A DNA stretch of 64,000 bases, from positions 88,347 to 152,346 of the forward strand of contig JAJRUM010000019.1 of the NCBI GenBank assembly GCA_024277815.1, in the 5' to 3' direction. The notes beneath the pieces were generated by a model that did no database searches, was not told where the DNA came from, and saw only the letters and a list, made by a program, of their open reading frames with translations. The first letter of the stretch is position 1; each line of letters begins with the position of its first letter. This stretch comes from Gammaproteobacteria bacterium (GTDB lineage: Bacteria > Pseudomonadota > Gammaproteobacteria > Xanthomonadales > SZUA-36). Made by a program: the position numbers and the translations under genes. Of the stretch, positions 1-12,417 are shown piece by piece.

Positions 1-7
1 AGTAGAT

Positions 8-967
8 TCATGTGCGCGGCCCCACCAATACACTCATGCCCGGAAGCAGTTGCGGGATGTTGGCAGACTCAAACAGTACAACGGCCTCGAAATACAATGC
101 CTTGCCCCATTCCGGCCGCTTTGCTCCACTGTCAGAGATGGAATCCAGTCGACCTTCAAGCTTCCGGCCGGGTAAGGCATCAAGCCAGATGTTAACCGCC
201 TCTCCGGGACTGATCCGGGGCCGGTCAATGCCGTTTATCCAGATACGCACAGCCAGCTCCGAAGTGTCAGCTATCTGGGCAACCCGAAAACTGGTCTGAA
301 CCGTATCACCCTCCTGAAACTTGGTCCTGTTCCACGGGTGTTTGCCATAGATGATGAAGCCGGGCTGGGTCGCGCGGACAATGAAAGATTCAAGCATCTG
401 ACTCCAGAACCCATGCTGGCTCTCCATTTTTTGAGTATCCAGCTCAGCCTGCCGATTTCGCTCTTGAAGCGCTTCTTGCTTGTCCTTGCGTTGTTCCCCG
501 GCATCTTCGAGCGCTTTGATGGCTTTCTCTTTGGTCAGTTTGTTTTCTGAATATTCCAGCTTGCCAATCAAGCCTTCCGGCAGGTCGGCTTTAAGCACGG
601 CCAATTCCAGACTGACCCGGGCCTGCTTAAGCTGATAGTTCGCCTGTGTCAGCTCTTTTTCAATTTTTGCAATATCGCGTTCAGTTTTTGCGCGCTCTGT
701 CCGCTGCGCCTCCAGTTGCTGTTGCAACTGCCTGGCTACCTCTGAACCATCAAACTCGACCACCACATCGCCTTCCTGTACCCGGCTGCCCTCCGGCAAC
801 ATCATACTGATACGCGCTTGCCAGTTATTCGTCAGCGGCACGAACACCTCCTGTGCCTGCTGCGAATAAACCTCACCGGTAAACAACATTTCATTGCTTT
901 GTGCGGTCACCAACAACGGCAGCAACAGCCCGGCGAACAGTGTGCCTATTGAGCGATTACGCTGCAT
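8..967 (-). CDS. HlyD-family periplasmic adaptor (membrane fusion) protein
   Basis: About 319 residues. An N-terminal signal segment (residues 1-22, hydrophobic core LFAGLLLPLLVTA) is followed by a beta/lipoyl-like part (motif VQEGDVVVEFDG), a long charged alpha-helical coiled-coil hairpin (roughly residues 75-190, rich in E/K/Q) and a beta-barrel part (GEAVNIWLDALPGRKLEG). This is the order expected of adaptor proteins that bridge inner-membrane transporters to outer-membrane channels. I chose the ATG at 967 because the signal peptide starts there; an in-frame extension upstream to 1036 is rich in Arg, Lys and Cys and looks untranslated. It overlaps the upstream ABC ATPase by 11 bases, so the two form one export system. 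The permease would lie beyond the left edge. The substrate is unknown. Confidence 0.85.
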   Translation of the reverse strand: MQRNRSIGTLFAGLLLPLLVTAQSNEMLFTGEVYSQQAQEVFVPLTNNWQARISMMLPEGSRVQEGDVVVEFDGSEVARQLQQQLEAQRTERAKTERDIAKIEKELTQANYQLKQARVSLELAVLKADLPEGLIGKLEYSENKLTKEKAIKALEDAGEQRKDKQEALQERNRQAELDTQKMESQHGFWSQMLESFIVRATQPGFIIYGKHPWNRTKFQEGDTVQTSFRVAQIADTSELAVRIWINGIDRPRISPGEAVNIWLDALPGRKLEGRLDSISDSGAKRPEWGKALYFEAVVLFESANIPQLLPGMSVLVGPRT

Positions 968-1634
968 TGTCCTGCAGGATTTTCCCATCGCGCATGACAA
1001 TTTTTCGCTGCGCGCTGGCCGCGATTTCAAGCTCATGTGTAACCATTACGATGCTTTGCCCTTCTTCGTTAAGCTCCTTCAGCAGCGCCATGATGGCATC
1101 AGAAGTGCTGCTATCCAGGTTGCCGGTCGGCTCGTCTGCCAGCAATACCTTTGGGTCATTGATCAACGAACGGGCGATCGCCACACGCTGCCTTTGGCCT
1201 CCCGACAGCTCATTCGGTTTATGTTCCATGCGGTCCTCAAGATCCACGCGACGCAATAACTCTATTGCCTTTTGCTGATCCGTATCGCGCACACCGTCGC
1301 TGTGATAACGACGTGGCAACAGCACATTCTCAAGCGTGGTCAGCCTGGGCAACAGGTGAAAGCTTTGAAAAACGAAACCCATGTAACGGTTTCGCACATC
1401 CGACAGCGCATCATCATCCATGGCGCTAATCTTGTTGTTGTCCAGAAAATATTCACCTTCATCCGGCCGGTCCATGCAACCCAGCATATTCAGCAGCGTT
1501 GACTTGCCGGAGCCGGAACGTCCCATGATGGCAACAAACTCACCTGCCGCGATATCCAGGTCAATCGTGTCCAGCGCGTGAATGGATTGATTACCAATTT
1601 GGTAGATGCGGCTGATTTTTTCCAGATGAATCAT
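957..1634 (-). CDS. ABC transporter ATP-binding protein, MacB/LolD type
   Basis: A 225-residue ATPase with Walker A GRSGSGKST (residues 38-46), the Q-loop around GFVFQSF (86-92), signature LSGGQ (143-147) and Walker B LLADEP just after. The family powers type VII-like exporters (MacB, LolCDE, FtsE-like) acting on periplasmic substrates. The start at 1634 begins MIHLEKI, as in relatives, and is preceded by GGAG about 11 bases upstream; a longer in-frame form reaching 1694 has no family support. The gene is followed, with overlap, by the HlyD-type adaptor, consistent with a tripartite efflux or lipoprotein/peptide export system. Confidence 0.9.
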   Translation of the reverse strand: MIHLEKISRIYQIGNQSIHALDTIDLDIAAGEFVAIMGRSGSGKSTLLNMLGCMDRPDEGEYFLDNNKISAMDDDALSDVRNRYMGFVFQSFHLLPRLTTLENVLLPRRYHSDGVRDTDQQKAIELLRRVDLEDRMEHKPNELSGGQRQRVAIARSLINDPKVLLADEPTGNLDSSTSDAIMALLKELNEEGQSIVMVTHELEIAASAQRKIVMRDGKILQDNAA

Positions 1635-1690
1635 GCGTTGCTTTCTCCGCCTGTAAGGTTCTGTGACCGCTGAATTACCGCATGGTTTAA

Positions 1691-2662
1691 TCAAAGCAGC
1701 GAATGCTGCACATTTATTAACAATGCCGCCCGTACCGGGGCAGGGTGTCCTTCAGTGGTCAGCGCCGGGTCCTTCTCATTAAGGCTCTCCCGCAGTGATT
1801 CGAAAGTCATCCATTCCGTGCTGCGCTGCTCGTTGACGGTCGTCCTGCTTACATCCATCACCCTGGCTTCCGCCAGGCCCGCCTGTACCAGCCATCCCTG
1901 TAAATAAGCCAGGGACGGAACGGCGTGTACATTTCGCATACGCGCATAACGACCCTGTGGCTCCAGCAGGGTTGCACCCTCCGTTTCCAGCACCAGCGTC
2001 TCCAGAACAATCTGGCCGCCAGGACGTGCCAGGCGTGCCAGCCTTCGCAAATGCCCCACCGGGTCACGGCGGTGGTACAACACACCCATTGAAAACACGC
2101 TGTCAAAACCACCCGTGTCCGGCGGTAACTCCTCAATGCCCAGCGGCAAAACAAAGTTTTTCAGGTCGGGCGCCAGTTTCTGCATGGCCAGCCATTGCAT
2201 GACGAACACCATGGTCGGATCAATGCCCACCACCCGTTTTGCCCCTGCACCCAGCATGCGCAGCCCAAAATACCCGTTGCCACAGCCGATATCCAGAACC
2301 TGATGTTCTACGAGGTCAATATGGGGGGCGATCCGGTCCCACTTCCAGTCTGAGCGCCACTCAGTATCAATACTTACTCCGCCCAAAACCAACGGGCCTT
2401 TGCGCCAGGGGTGTAGCTCAAACAACAGCCCGCCCAACTGTTCCGGCTCGTCGGCCGGCCGCCCCAGTACCGGGGCAGGCCCTGTCAGGTCTGCATCAGA
2501 ACGGCCCTCCGGCAAGGCCTCAATGGCTTCCAACCAACGCTGCAAATCACCGTGTGTACTGGTTCTTAAGCGCTGCCATGCCAATGCAGACAGCGTGGCC
2601 TGGCCCATATCCAGGCGGCGGTAAGGGTTTACTTGCAGGTGGTTATCTTGTGCGACAGCCAT
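1691..2662 (-). CDS. cmoB: tRNA U34 carboxymethyltransferase
   Basis: 323 residues, the same length as E. coli CmoB. It transfers the carboxymethyl group of carboxy-S-adenosylmethionine to 5-hydroxyuridine at position 34 of tRNA, giving cmo5U. Visible features are the SAM-binding Rossmann motif VLDIGCGNGYFG and the downstream FDSVFSMGVLYHRRDP. The ATG at 2662 overlaps the cmoA stop as TGATG, so translation is probably coupled. An in-frame extension to 2698 lies inside cmoA and is unlikely to be used. The pairing with CmoA is the standard two-step wobble-modification pathway. Confidence 0.93.
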   Translation of the reverse strand: MAVAQDNHLQVNPYRRLDMGQATLSALAWQRLRTSTHGDLQRWLEAIEALPEGRSDADLTGPAPVLGRPADEPEQLGGLLFELHPWRKGPLVLGGVSIDTEWRSDWKWDRIAPHIDLVEHQVLDIGCGNGYFGLRMLGAGAKRVVGIDPTMVFVMQWLAMQKLAPDLKNFVLPLGIEELPPDTGGFDSVFSMGVLYHRRDPVGHLRRLARLARPGGQIVLETLVLETEGATLLEPQGRYARMRNVHAVPSLAYLQGWLVQAGLAEARVMDVSRTTVNEQRSTEWMTFESLRESLNEKDPALTTEGHPAPVRAALLINVQHSLL

Positions 2663-3393
2663 CAGCGAAAAGCAACATAACTGGCAAAACTGAAGCATTG
2701 AAACCAGCGGCGCACCCGAACCAGGCCGGCTTGCTGCAGCCGTTCAATGTGCCGGGCTTCGGTATCCGGTTGCAACACGTCTTCAAGTGCATTACGTTTT
2801 TGGGCTATCTCCAGGTCGGAATAACCTTGCGTGCGTTTGAAGTCATGGTGCCATGCGGTTTGATCCTGATGCTCGACGGGATCGTCAAAACAGATTTTTT
2901 CAGAGATAAGCAATGCCCCGCCACTGCGCATGCCCTCCGCTACCCGGTCAACAAGCGCCTGGCGCTGGCCACGATCAAGAAACTGCAGGGTAAAGTTGAG
3001 AACCACTACGGAAGCATCTTCAATAACGGTGTCCAGCATATTTTCCAACCGCACCTCAATGGGGGTGCCGACGCTGTGTTCGGCCATGTGCTGACGGCAT
3101 TGAGCAACCATTGCTGCAGCGTTATCCACGGCAATAATTTCAACCCCTTCCGCCCTTACCGCAGCAGCCATTGCCTGACTGGCTGCACCTAAAGAACAAC
3201 CCAGGTCATAGATCTTTGACCCCGGTTGGGCGTACCGCCGGGCCAGCATACCAATCATCGGCACCACCAGTTCATAGCCGGGAACTGAGCGGCTGATCAT
3301 GTCCGGGAACACCCGCACAACTTTCTCATCAAAACGGAAACCGCTGGTGACCGCCCGGTTTTTGGCAAACAGCCGATCCTGATGGTCGCTCAT
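2662..3393 (-). CDS. cmoA: carboxy-S-adenosyl-L-methionine synthase
   Basis: 243 residues, against about 247 in E. coli. It makes carboxy-SAM from SAM and prephenate, the donor used by CmoB. Diagnostic stretches are [13 protein letters not shown], which is nearly identical in known CmoA proteins, and the SAM motif [14 protein letters not shown] place the start at the ATG at 3393; a GTG codon sits directly before it in frame. The gene is transcribed away from qmcA and is translationally coupled to cmoB. Confidence 0.94.
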   Translation of the reverse strand: MSDHQDRLFAKNRAVTSGFRFDEKVVRVFPDMISRSVPGYELVVPMIGMLARRYAQPGSKIYDLGCSLGAASQAMAAAVRAEGVEIIAVDNAAAMVAQCRQHMAEHSVGTPIEVRLENMLDTVIEDASVVVLNFTLQFLDRGQRQALVDRVAEGMRSGGALLISEKICFDDPVEHQDQTAWHHDFKRTQGYSDLEIAQKRNALEDVLQPDTEARHIERLQQAGLVRVRRWFQCFSFASYVAFR

Positions 3394-3555
3394 CACGGCA
3401 CGCTGCTAACATGCTGCTGTGGTCCGGATAACACAGTCAGTGACTTCTGGCGCATCCGTTTTAACGAGGGCTCTGCTATCCTTTCAACAGGACAGGGCTC
3501 AAGCGATCGACGCGTCTGCCATCCTGCACTTTCAAGCGCAAAAAGAGGGCTAAAG

Positions 3556-4491
3556 ATGTTTGACAACACATTGATCTGGGCAGTCATCGTGGTAATTCTC
3601 GCGGTCATTTTTCTAAACAAGTCCATCATTATCGTCAAACAGGGGTACGAATATACCATTGAGCGGTTTGGTCGTTACAGTTCCACGTTCACGCCTGGTT
3701 TTCACATCATGATTCCATTCGTAAACCGGATCGGGCAGCGCGTGAATATGATGGAACGCGTACTGGATGTGCCTTCGCAGGAAGTGATTTCCAAAGACAA
3801 TGCCGTGTTGACTGTTGACGGTGTGGTTTTCTTCCAGGTGCTGGACGCCGCCAAAGCGGCTTACGAGGTTTATCGCCTCGAGCACGCGGTGCTGAACCTG
3901 ACCATGACCAACATCCGTACCGTGCTGGGTTCCATGGACCTGGATGACGCGCTTTCCAAGCGCGACACCATCAACGCCAAGCTGCTCAATGTCGTGGATG
4001 ATGCAACCACCCCATGGGGGTTGAAAGTGACCCGTATTGAAATCAAAGATATTTCCCCGCCAATGGATCTGGTCAACGCCATGGCGCGGCAGATGAAAGC
4101 AGAGCGTGAAAAACGCGCCAATATTCTGGAAGCTTAAGGTTTCCGGCAGGCAGAAATCCTGCGTGCCGAAGGCGAGAAACAAGCCATCGTTCTTGATGCC
4201 GAAGGCCGTAGAGAGGCCGCTTTCCGGGACGCTGAAGCCCGCGAGCGCTCCGCGGAGGCTGAAGCAAAGGCTACCACCATGGTTTCCGAGGCGATTGCCG
4301 CTGGCGATTTACAAGCGATAAATTATTTTATCGCCCAAAAATACGTTGAGGCTCTGAAGGAATTTGCCACCAGCCCAAACCAGAAAACCCTGTTGCTACC
4401 GATGGAAACAACCGGCATTCTGGGCAGCCTGGCGGGCATTACCGAGATAGCCAAAGCCACTCTTTCGGATAGGCCGGCGAAGGATTCCTGA
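3556..4491 (+). pseudogene. qmcA: SPFH/Band 7 protein of QmcA type, interrupted by an in-frame TAA
   Basis: The reading frame encodes an N-terminal membrane anchor ([15 protein letters not shown]), the SPFH domain ([16 protein letters not shown] onward) and the alanine/glutamate-rich coiled-coil tail typical of stomatin-like QmcA. At 4135-4137 a TAA replaces the codon that in relatives is GAA (the EAEG motif after ILEA). The same frame then continues open to 4491 with conserved tail motifs (RAEGEKQ, SEAIAAGDLQA, NYFIAQKY). So this is a single substitution without a frameshift. Translation from 3556 would stop at 4137 after 193 residues; a restart at the ATG at 4279 would give only the last 70. 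The nfeD partner follows after 2 bases. The stop may be a true nonsense mutation or a base-call error. Confidence 0.88.
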
Positions 4492-4493
4492 GT

Positions 4494-4943
4494 ATGCTCG
4501 CAACGCTTGATCCTATTGTATTCTGGCACTGGTGGATTCTTGCCGGCCTCCTGTTGATCCTTGAATTGACCGCTCCGGCTTTTTTCTTTCTGTGGTTGGG
4601 GATAGCTGCCGCAGCCGTCGGCATGATCCTGCTGGTGTTCCCGTCGATCCCGCTGGAATCCCAGCTGGTGTTGTTCGGAATTACCTCGGTGGTCGCCATT
4701 TTTGTTTGGCGGAAATACCGCGAATCACACCCCCAGTTAACCGACCAGCCCAATCTGAACCGCCGCGGGCACCAGTATATCGGCCGGATCCTGACCCTTT
4801 CCGAACCGATTAACAACGGTGTTGGCAAGGTGACGATGGATGATTCAACCTGGCGGGTCAAGGGGCCGGACCTGCCGGCCGGCTCAGCCGTCAGGATCAC
4901 CGGTATTGATGGGGTTGTTTTTGAGGTTACGGTTGCAAAGTAA
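4494..4943 (+). CDS. NfeD-like membrane protein (YbbK type)
   Basis: 149 residues with two or three N-terminal membrane segments (FWHWWILAGLLLILELTAP, then LWLGIAAAAVGMILLV and a third around VLFGITSVVAIFVW) and a C-terminal OB-fold-like beta domain (GKVTMDDSTWRVKGPDLPAG). Proteins of this family are almost always encoded beside an SPFH/stomatin partner and form membrane assemblies with it. That is the case here: it starts 2 bases after the qmcA reading frame. It looks intact, which makes the stop inside qmcA more suspicious. Confidence 0.88.
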   Translation: MLATLDPIVFWHWWILAGLLLILELTAPAFFFLWLGIAAAAVGMILLVFPSIPLESQLVLFGITSVVAIFVWRKYRESHPQLTDQPNLNRRGHQYIGRILTLSEPINNGVGKVTMDDSTWRVKGPDLPAGSAVRITGIDGVVFEVTVAK

Positions 4944-4955
4944 TTCTTCCGGAAC

Positions 4956-5666
4956 TCAGTTCCGGGTGGAAATTTCTACAAATTTCTGTAAAACGGTCTG
5001 CGACAGGTCTGCCGCCGTAACCTCTCCAAGCAATTGCTCAGGGCTCAATCCTTCCTTCCGAATGTCGTCCGCACGCCGCCTGATATATTCCGTCATAACC
5101 GGCACGCTGAACTCCGGATGAAACTGCACTCCCCAGGCCTTTTGTGAAAAACGGATGGCAAAGTTTTCTGCCAGTGGGCTGCTGGCCAGTAGCTCAGCGC
5201 CACTCGGTAATTCCAGCACGGCTTCAGAATGAGAGGTTTGCGCTGCATACTGCAGCGGCAGATGGCCCAATAAGGGGTCGGCCTTAGCTGCAGCGAGCTG
5301 CCACCCTGTCACCGTCCCAATCTGACGGCCATTTGGGTTTAGCCCGACCTTGCCTCCGAGGGCCTGGGCCAGCAATTGGTGGCCGTAACAAACCCCCAGC
5401 ACCGGTAAGTCGGCCTGCACGACTTGTCGTAACCACGCCGCAGTCGCCTCGCTCCAGCCTTCCCGGTGCGAGACCATCGCCGCAGACCCCGTAATAACCA
5501 CGGCTTCGGTTTCGTCTAAAGCCGGCAGCTGTTGATCCCGATAGACCTCCACCAACTGCAGGCCGGAAACGCCAAGGCCCGCCATAAACCAGTCTTCAAA
5601 GTCCCCGTGTTGCCGCTTGATTTCAGGGATCGTGCTGCCGGTCTTGATCAATGTGATCTGTTTCAA
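4956..5666 (-). CDS. class I glutamine amidotransferase-like protein
   Basis: About 236 residues. It contains the nucleophile elbow [10 protein letters not shown] with its catalytic Cys and the late motif VQFHPEF carrying the catalytic His, followed by a Glu. This is the GMP-synthase-like stand-alone GATase family; members hydrolyse glutamine or related gamma-glutamyl amides, but the substrate cannot be deduced. The TTG at 5666 has GGAG 9 bases upstream; another TTG at 5681 in the same frame is possible. No ATG is available at this end. It is convergent with nfeD and divergent from glyQ. Confidence 0.82.
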   Translation of the reverse strand: MKQITLIKTGSTIPEIKRQHGDFEDWFMAGLGVSGLQLVEVYRDQQLPALDETEAVVITGSAAMVSHREGWSEATAAWLRQVVQADLPVLGVCYGHQLLAQALGGKVGLNPNGRQIGTVTGWQLAAAKADPLLGHLPLQYAAQTSHSEAVLELPSGAELLASSPLAENFAIRFSQKAWGVQFHPEFSVPVMTEYIRRRADDIRKEGLSPEQLLGEVTAADLSQTVLQKFVEISTRN

Positions 5667-5741
5667 TGCTTTTTGCTCCAATCATCTTCTGTCTTAGGCC
5701 GCCCTTGGCTATACTACCTGATCTATTGGCTCGGGATTTTC

Positions 5742-6635
5742 ATGACTTTTCAGGATTTTATCAACCGCCTGCAAACCTATTGGGCGGAACAGGGTTGCGT
5801 GCTGGTTCAACCGCTTGATCTGGAGGTTGGTGCAGGAACTTTCCACCCGGCAACATTCCTGCGGTCTATCGGTCCGGAGCCGTGGAATGCCGCCTATGTG
5901 CAGCCATGCAGACGTCCTACAGACGGCCGCTATGGCGAGAACCCCAACCGCTTGCAACACTATTACCAGTATCAGGTGGTGATGAAGCCCTCCCCGGAAG
6001 ATATCCAGGAGCGCTACCTGGGTTCCCTTAAGGCTATTGGAATCGACCCGGCTGTTCACGATATTCGTTTTGTGGAGGACAACTGGGAGTCCCCGACACT
6101 GGGCGCCTGGGGCCTGGGCTGGGAGGTTTGGCTCAACGGCATGGAGGTTACCCAGTTCACGTATTTCCAGCAAGCCGGGGGTCTTGAGTGCCGGCCGGTG
6201 CTGGGTGAAATCACCTATGGCCTCGAGCGTCTGGCGATGTATCTGCAGAATGTTGACAGCATTTTCGACCTGGTATGGACCGATGTCGGCGGCAGAAAAG
6301 TGACCTACGGTGAGGTTTTTCACCAAAATGAAGTGGAGCAGTCCACCTATAACTTCGAACATGCCGATATTGAGGCCCTGTTTGCCTGGTTTGATACCTG
6401 TGAAAAGGAAGCCGCCAAACTGGTTGAGCTTGACCTGCCACTGCCTGCCTATGAGCAAGTACTGAAGGCCTCACATACTTTCAACCTGCTTGATGCACGC
6501 CGCGCAATTTCAGTTACCGAGCGCCAGCGCTTTATCCTGCGGGTCAGAAACCTGTCACGGCTGGTTGCCGAGGCGTATTATGCGCGCCGCGAGTCGCTGG
6601 GGTTCCCCGGACTTAAGGAGAGTGGTGATGAGTAA
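5742..6635 (+). CDS. glyQ: glycyl-tRNA synthetase alpha subunit
   Basis: 297 residues, close to the usual 300. It is the catalytic alpha chain of the alpha2-beta2 bacterial glycyl-tRNA synthetase and activates glycine for tRNA-Gly. Strong family signatures are [33 protein letters not shown] and [18 protein letters not shown]. The start at 5742 gives the conserved [14 protein letters not shown]. Its last codons overlap the start of glyS by 8 bases, the common glyQS arrangement. Confidence 0.96.
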   Translation: MTFQDFINRLQTYWAEQGCVLVQPLDLEVGAGTFHPATFLRSIGPEPWNAAYVQPCRRPTDGRYGENPNRLQHYYQYQVVMKPSPEDIQERYLGSLKAIGIDPAVHDIRFVEDNWESPTLGAWGLGWEVWLNGMEVTQFTYFQQAGGLECRPVLGEITYGLERLAMYLQNVDSIFDLVWTDVGGRKVTYGEVFHQNEVEQSTYNFEHADIEALFAWFDTCEKEAAKLVELDLPLPAYEQVLKASHTFNLLDARRAISVTERQRFILRVRNLSRLVAEAYYARRESLGFPGLKESGDE

Positions 6636-8724
6636 AGCCAAACCACAGGCTTGCGCTGACTTGCTGATTGAGCTGGGCTGCGAAGAGTTGCCGCCAAAGT
6701 CTCTGGCCTCGCTGGGTAAATCTCTTTTTTCCGCTTTTTCCGCGCAACTGGAAAAAGCTGGTTTTGAGTTCGATTCGAACTTAAGCCACTTTTTTTACAC
6801 CCCCCGGCGCCTTGCCCTGCAGATGTCAGCTGTTGCGGCACGACAACCGGATCAGGTGCTTGAGCGTCGCGGTCCCGCTGTTGCAGCTGCGTATGATGCT
6901 GAGAATAAAGCCACCCCCGCAGCCATCGGCTTTGCGCGCTCTGTTGGCAAACAGCTTGACGAACTCGAAACCGTTAAGACCGACAAGGGTGAGTGGCTGT
7001 ATTGCCGTATTGAAAAGCCGGGCGAGCCACTACAGGACCGGCTCTTTCCCATGCTGGAAAAAGCACTGGCCGGGTTGCCGGTAGCCAAACCGATGCGCTG
7101 GGCTGACAATACGTTCAGTTTTGTCCGGCCCGTTCACTGGTTGGTGGTGCTGCACGGTCAAGAAGTGGTTGATGGCTGGTTGTTTGGCCTGCAGGCAGGC
7201 CGCTTCACCCGCGGCCACCGGGTTCACAGCCCCGGCCCGCACGAGATCGATACCGCCACAAATTATCAGCAGGTATTGGAGTCTGCTTACGTCCTGGCAG
7301 ATCAAGACAAACGCAAAGGCATAATCGAACAGCAGGCAATTGCGCTGGGTGAAAAGGCCGGCGGCAAGGCTTTGATAAACTCCAGCCTGCTTGAAGAGGT
7401 CACCAACCTGGTTGAATGGCCGCATTCTTTATTGGGCAGCTTTGACAACGAGTTTCTTGATGTTCCCGCCGAAGCCCTTGTTGCCAGCATGCAGGATCAC
7501 CAAAAGTTCTTCCCTGTAACAGACTTGAAAACCGGTTCTCTTCTGGCACGTTTTATTACGGTGGCCAACCTTGAGAGCACGGATTTTTCCGCGGTCCAGG
7601 CCGGTTTTGAGCGGGTCATCCGGCCACGGCTTGCAGACGCCCGGTTCTTTTGGGAGCAGGACAATAAGCGGCCGATCGAAAACTGGTTGCCGTTGCTGGA
7701 TCGTATTGTGTTTCAAAATAAGTTGGGGTCTGTTGGGGACAAATCGAAGCGTATTGCTTCTATTTCGAAGAAAATAGCCGAAGAAATCAGCATAGATGCA
7801 AGCGCTTGCGAACGCGCAGCATGTTTGTGTAAGTGCGACCTTGTCAGCCAAATGGTCGGAGAGTTTCCGGAGCTACAGGGAACAATGGGGCGCTATTACG
7901 CCCTGCAAAGCGGTGAGGACAAGGTGGTTGCCCTGGCAATTGGGGAGCACTATCTGCCGGCATTTTCAGGTGATCGCCTGCCCACTCACGAAGTTGCCAA
8001 GGTGGTGGCGCTGGCCGACCGGCTGGATACGCTGGCGGGGATCTTTGCTACCGGACTTAAGCCTTCCGGCAACAAAGACCCCTTTGCGCTACGTCGCGCT
8101 GCGCTTGGTGTTGTAAGGCTTTTGCTTGATGGCGAAATACTTATTGAGCTGGATAGGGTACTGGCTATATCAGCACTGGTAATAGAAGACCAGCTGGCCC
8201 TTTCTGCTGATGCCATGGCCGAATTGCGGCATTTTATTCTGGAGCGACTACGTCACTATTTGCGCGAACAGGGTTATGCTACAAACCTGATCAGTGCGGC
8301 ACTTGATGCGCCACTGGGTACCTTACCCGATCTCTCCACCCGGCTGGCGGCATTGCAGGCCTTTATGCTTCTGGATGTTTCTGCGGGCCTGGTTGAGGCC
8401 AATAAACGAATTAGCAATATTTTGCGCAAGTCTGAACAAACTGCAAGTGGGGTCGTGGATGATAGTTTGTTTGTTATCGACGAAGAAGGGCGCCTGTTTA
8501 CAGACATTAACAACATATCAACCAGGATCGATGCTTTTTTTAAGGGCGGCGACTACCGCGCAGCACTTGAACAGTTAGCCGCTTTGTCACCAGCTATTGA
8601 CGCTTTTTTTGAACACGTGATGGTGATGGATGAGGATTCAGACGTGCGCCTGAACCGTCTGAGCCTGCTGTGTCAGCTTAAGGGGCTGTTCGACCGGGTT
8701 GCCAACCTGGCTTTGATTGCCTGA
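6628..8724 (+). CDS. glyS: glycyl-tRNA synthetase beta subunit
   Basis: 698 residues (E. coli 689). It is the beta chain of glycyl-tRNA synthetase, needed for tRNA recognition. The N-terminal [15 protein letters not shown], the mid-protein [15 protein letters not shown] and the HD-like region ([20 protein letters not shown]) are typical. I chose the ATG at 6628, preceded by AAGGAGAG, rather than an upstream in-frame codon inside glyQ. It ends 33 bases before the end of the oppositely oriented gyrB; a small palindrome (8728-8741) lies between them. Confidence 0.96.
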   Translation: MSKAKPQACADLLIELGCEELPPKSLASLGKSLFSAFSAQLEKAGFEFDSNLSHFFYTPRRLALQMSAVAARQPDQVLERRGPAVAAAYDAENKATPAAIGFARSVGKQLDELETVKTDKGEWLYCRIEKPGEPLQDRLFPMLEKALAGLPVAKPMRWADNTFSFVRPVHWLVVLHGQEVVDGWLFGLQAGRFTRGHRVHSPGPHEIDTATNYQQVLESAYVLADQDKRKGIIEQQAIALGEKAGGKALINSSLLEEVTNLVEWPHSLLGSFDNEFLDVPAEALVASMQDHQKFFPVTDLKTGSLLARFITVANLESTDFSAVQAGFERVIRPRLADARFFWEQDNKRPIENWLPLLDRIVFQNKLGSVGDKSKRIASISKKIAEEISIDASACERAACLCKCDLVSQMVGEFPELQGTMGRYYALQSGEDKVVALAIGEHYLPAFSGDRLPTHEVAKVVALADRLDTLAGIFATGLKPSGNKDPFALRRAALGVVRLLLDGEILIELDRVLAISALVIEDQLALSADAMAELRHFILERLRHYLREQGYATNLISAALDAPLGTLPDLSTRLAALQAFMLLDVSAGLVEANKRISNILRKSEQTASGVVDDSLFVIDEEGRLFTDINNISTRIDAFFKGGDYRAALEQLAALSPAIDAFFEHVMVMDEDSDVRLNRLSLLCQLKGLFDRVANLALIA

Positions 8725-8757
8725 CGGGCGATAAATTTATCGTTCCTTCAGCGCTAA

Positions 8758-11259
<2,502 letters not shown>

Positions 11260-11328
11260 TTACTATAGCATTTTCAAGCAATAAATGCTTGTTTTAACGC
11301 CTTTTAACCCAGCTCAGGGTTGTTTCTT

Positions 11329-12399
11329 CTATCGTGGAACCACAACCCCGCGTTCCACGTGAAACATGGCATATTCTGTGACGCCGTCCAGTAGCGGGGG
11401 CGGTATACCGGTACCTGTCAACCAGACCTGTGCTCCCAGCGCCAGACCGGCCGTCAACACTTTGCAAAGGTGTTCTTCGTCTAATTCCGACGACAGGTCA
11501 TCCAACAACAGGGCGGGGCGCTCTCCGGTGTCACAAATCATCTCCGCCTGGGCCAGAATCATCGCTGCGGTCATGGCTTTCTGCTCTCCGCGCGAGAGGC
11601 GCTCCCTGGCTGCCACACCATCCAGGGTCAGAATCAGGTCTGCCTTATGCGGGCCCGGGCCCGTCAGTCCTCTCTCCGTGTCCCGTTGCAAAGATTGCTC
11701 AAGGGCAGCATCAAGGCTTTCCCCTGCCCAGCCCTTACGATAACTGAGACCTGCACTTTTAAGGGTCTGGTTAAACCTGGTCAGGTTTTGTTGCAATATG
11801 CCCGTCAATTGGTTTGTGTAAAGCTCGCGCGCCTGGTGCAATTGCTCACCCAACGCGGCAAGTTGTGGGCTCAGGCTGTCAATAACGTGTCGATCAGACT
11901 GGCGTAGTGCTGCATTTCTTTGTTTAAGCGCCCGATTGTAACGGCGCCATAAAATGAGGTAGCTGTGTTTCACGTGAAACACACCCCAATCCATATATTT
12001 TCTGCGACCGTCAGGCGGCCCACTGATCAGCGTGTGGCTACTGGGCTCCAGCAGGACAAAGGGCAGCAGCGCGGTAAGGTCACTTAGCTGGGACACATCT
12101 TCACCATTGTGACGGGCGGACCATTGTTCTGATCCACGCTGCATACCAACCTGATGCTGTTTTCCTGCCTGGCTTTCTATCTTACTGATAATCTGAAAAT
12201 GCGGTTGTTCAGGCCCGATTAATGAGCTAACCTGGCCCGCCCGGAAAGAGCGTCCTTTGGATAAAACAGCAAGCGCTTCGAGAATGCTGGTTTTTCCCGC
12301 ACCATTGCTGCCTGTAAAACAGTTCAGGCCTGGATGAAGGCTTATCCGGGCTGATGAAATATTTCTTAAGTTATTGATATCAAGGGATTTAACCCACAT
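11329..12399 (-). CDS. recF: DNA replication and repair protein RecF
   Basis: 356 residues. It is an SMC-like ABC ATPase that helps RecOR load RecA at single-strand gaps and stalled forks. The Walker A GSNGAGKTSILEAL lies in the N-terminal 45 residues, the ABC signature is LSRGEQKAMTAA, and Walker B is ALLLDDLSSELD. It starts 18 bases after the dnaN stop, as part of the conserved dnaA-dnaN-recF-gyrB order. A 168-base gap separates it from gyrB; it holds a short hairpin near 11275-11291 but no convincing terminator for this strand. Confidence 0.95.
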   Translation of the reverse strand: MWVKSLDINNLRNISSARISLHPGLNCFTGSNGAGKTSILEALAVLSKGRSFRAGQVSSLIGPEQPHFQIISKIESQAGKQHQVGMQRGSEQWSARHNGEDVSQLSDLTALLPFVLLEPSSHTLISGPPDGRRKYMDWGVFHVKHSYLILWRRYNRALKQRNAALRQSDRHVIDSLSPQLAALGEQLHQARELYTNQLTGILQQNLTRFNQTLKSAGLSYRKGWAGESLDAALEQSLQRDTERGLTGPGPHKADLILTLDGVAARERLSRGEQKAMTAAMILAQAEMICDTGERPALLLDDLSSELDEEHLCKVLTAGLALGAQVWLTGTGIPPPLLDGVTEYAMFHVERGVVVPR

Positions 12400-12417
12400 A
12401 TTTCCGGGAACCCGAGA

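Noticed and set aside
2239..3192. 317-residue rightward open frame opposite cmoB and cmoA
   Set aside because: It is antisense to two strongly recognised genes and its sequence has no recognisable motifs or signal; it is a shadow frame of GC-rich coding DNA.
4135..4137. Recoding of the qmcA stop as selenocysteine
   Set aside because: The codon is TAA, not TGA, and no selenocysteine element is visible nearby.
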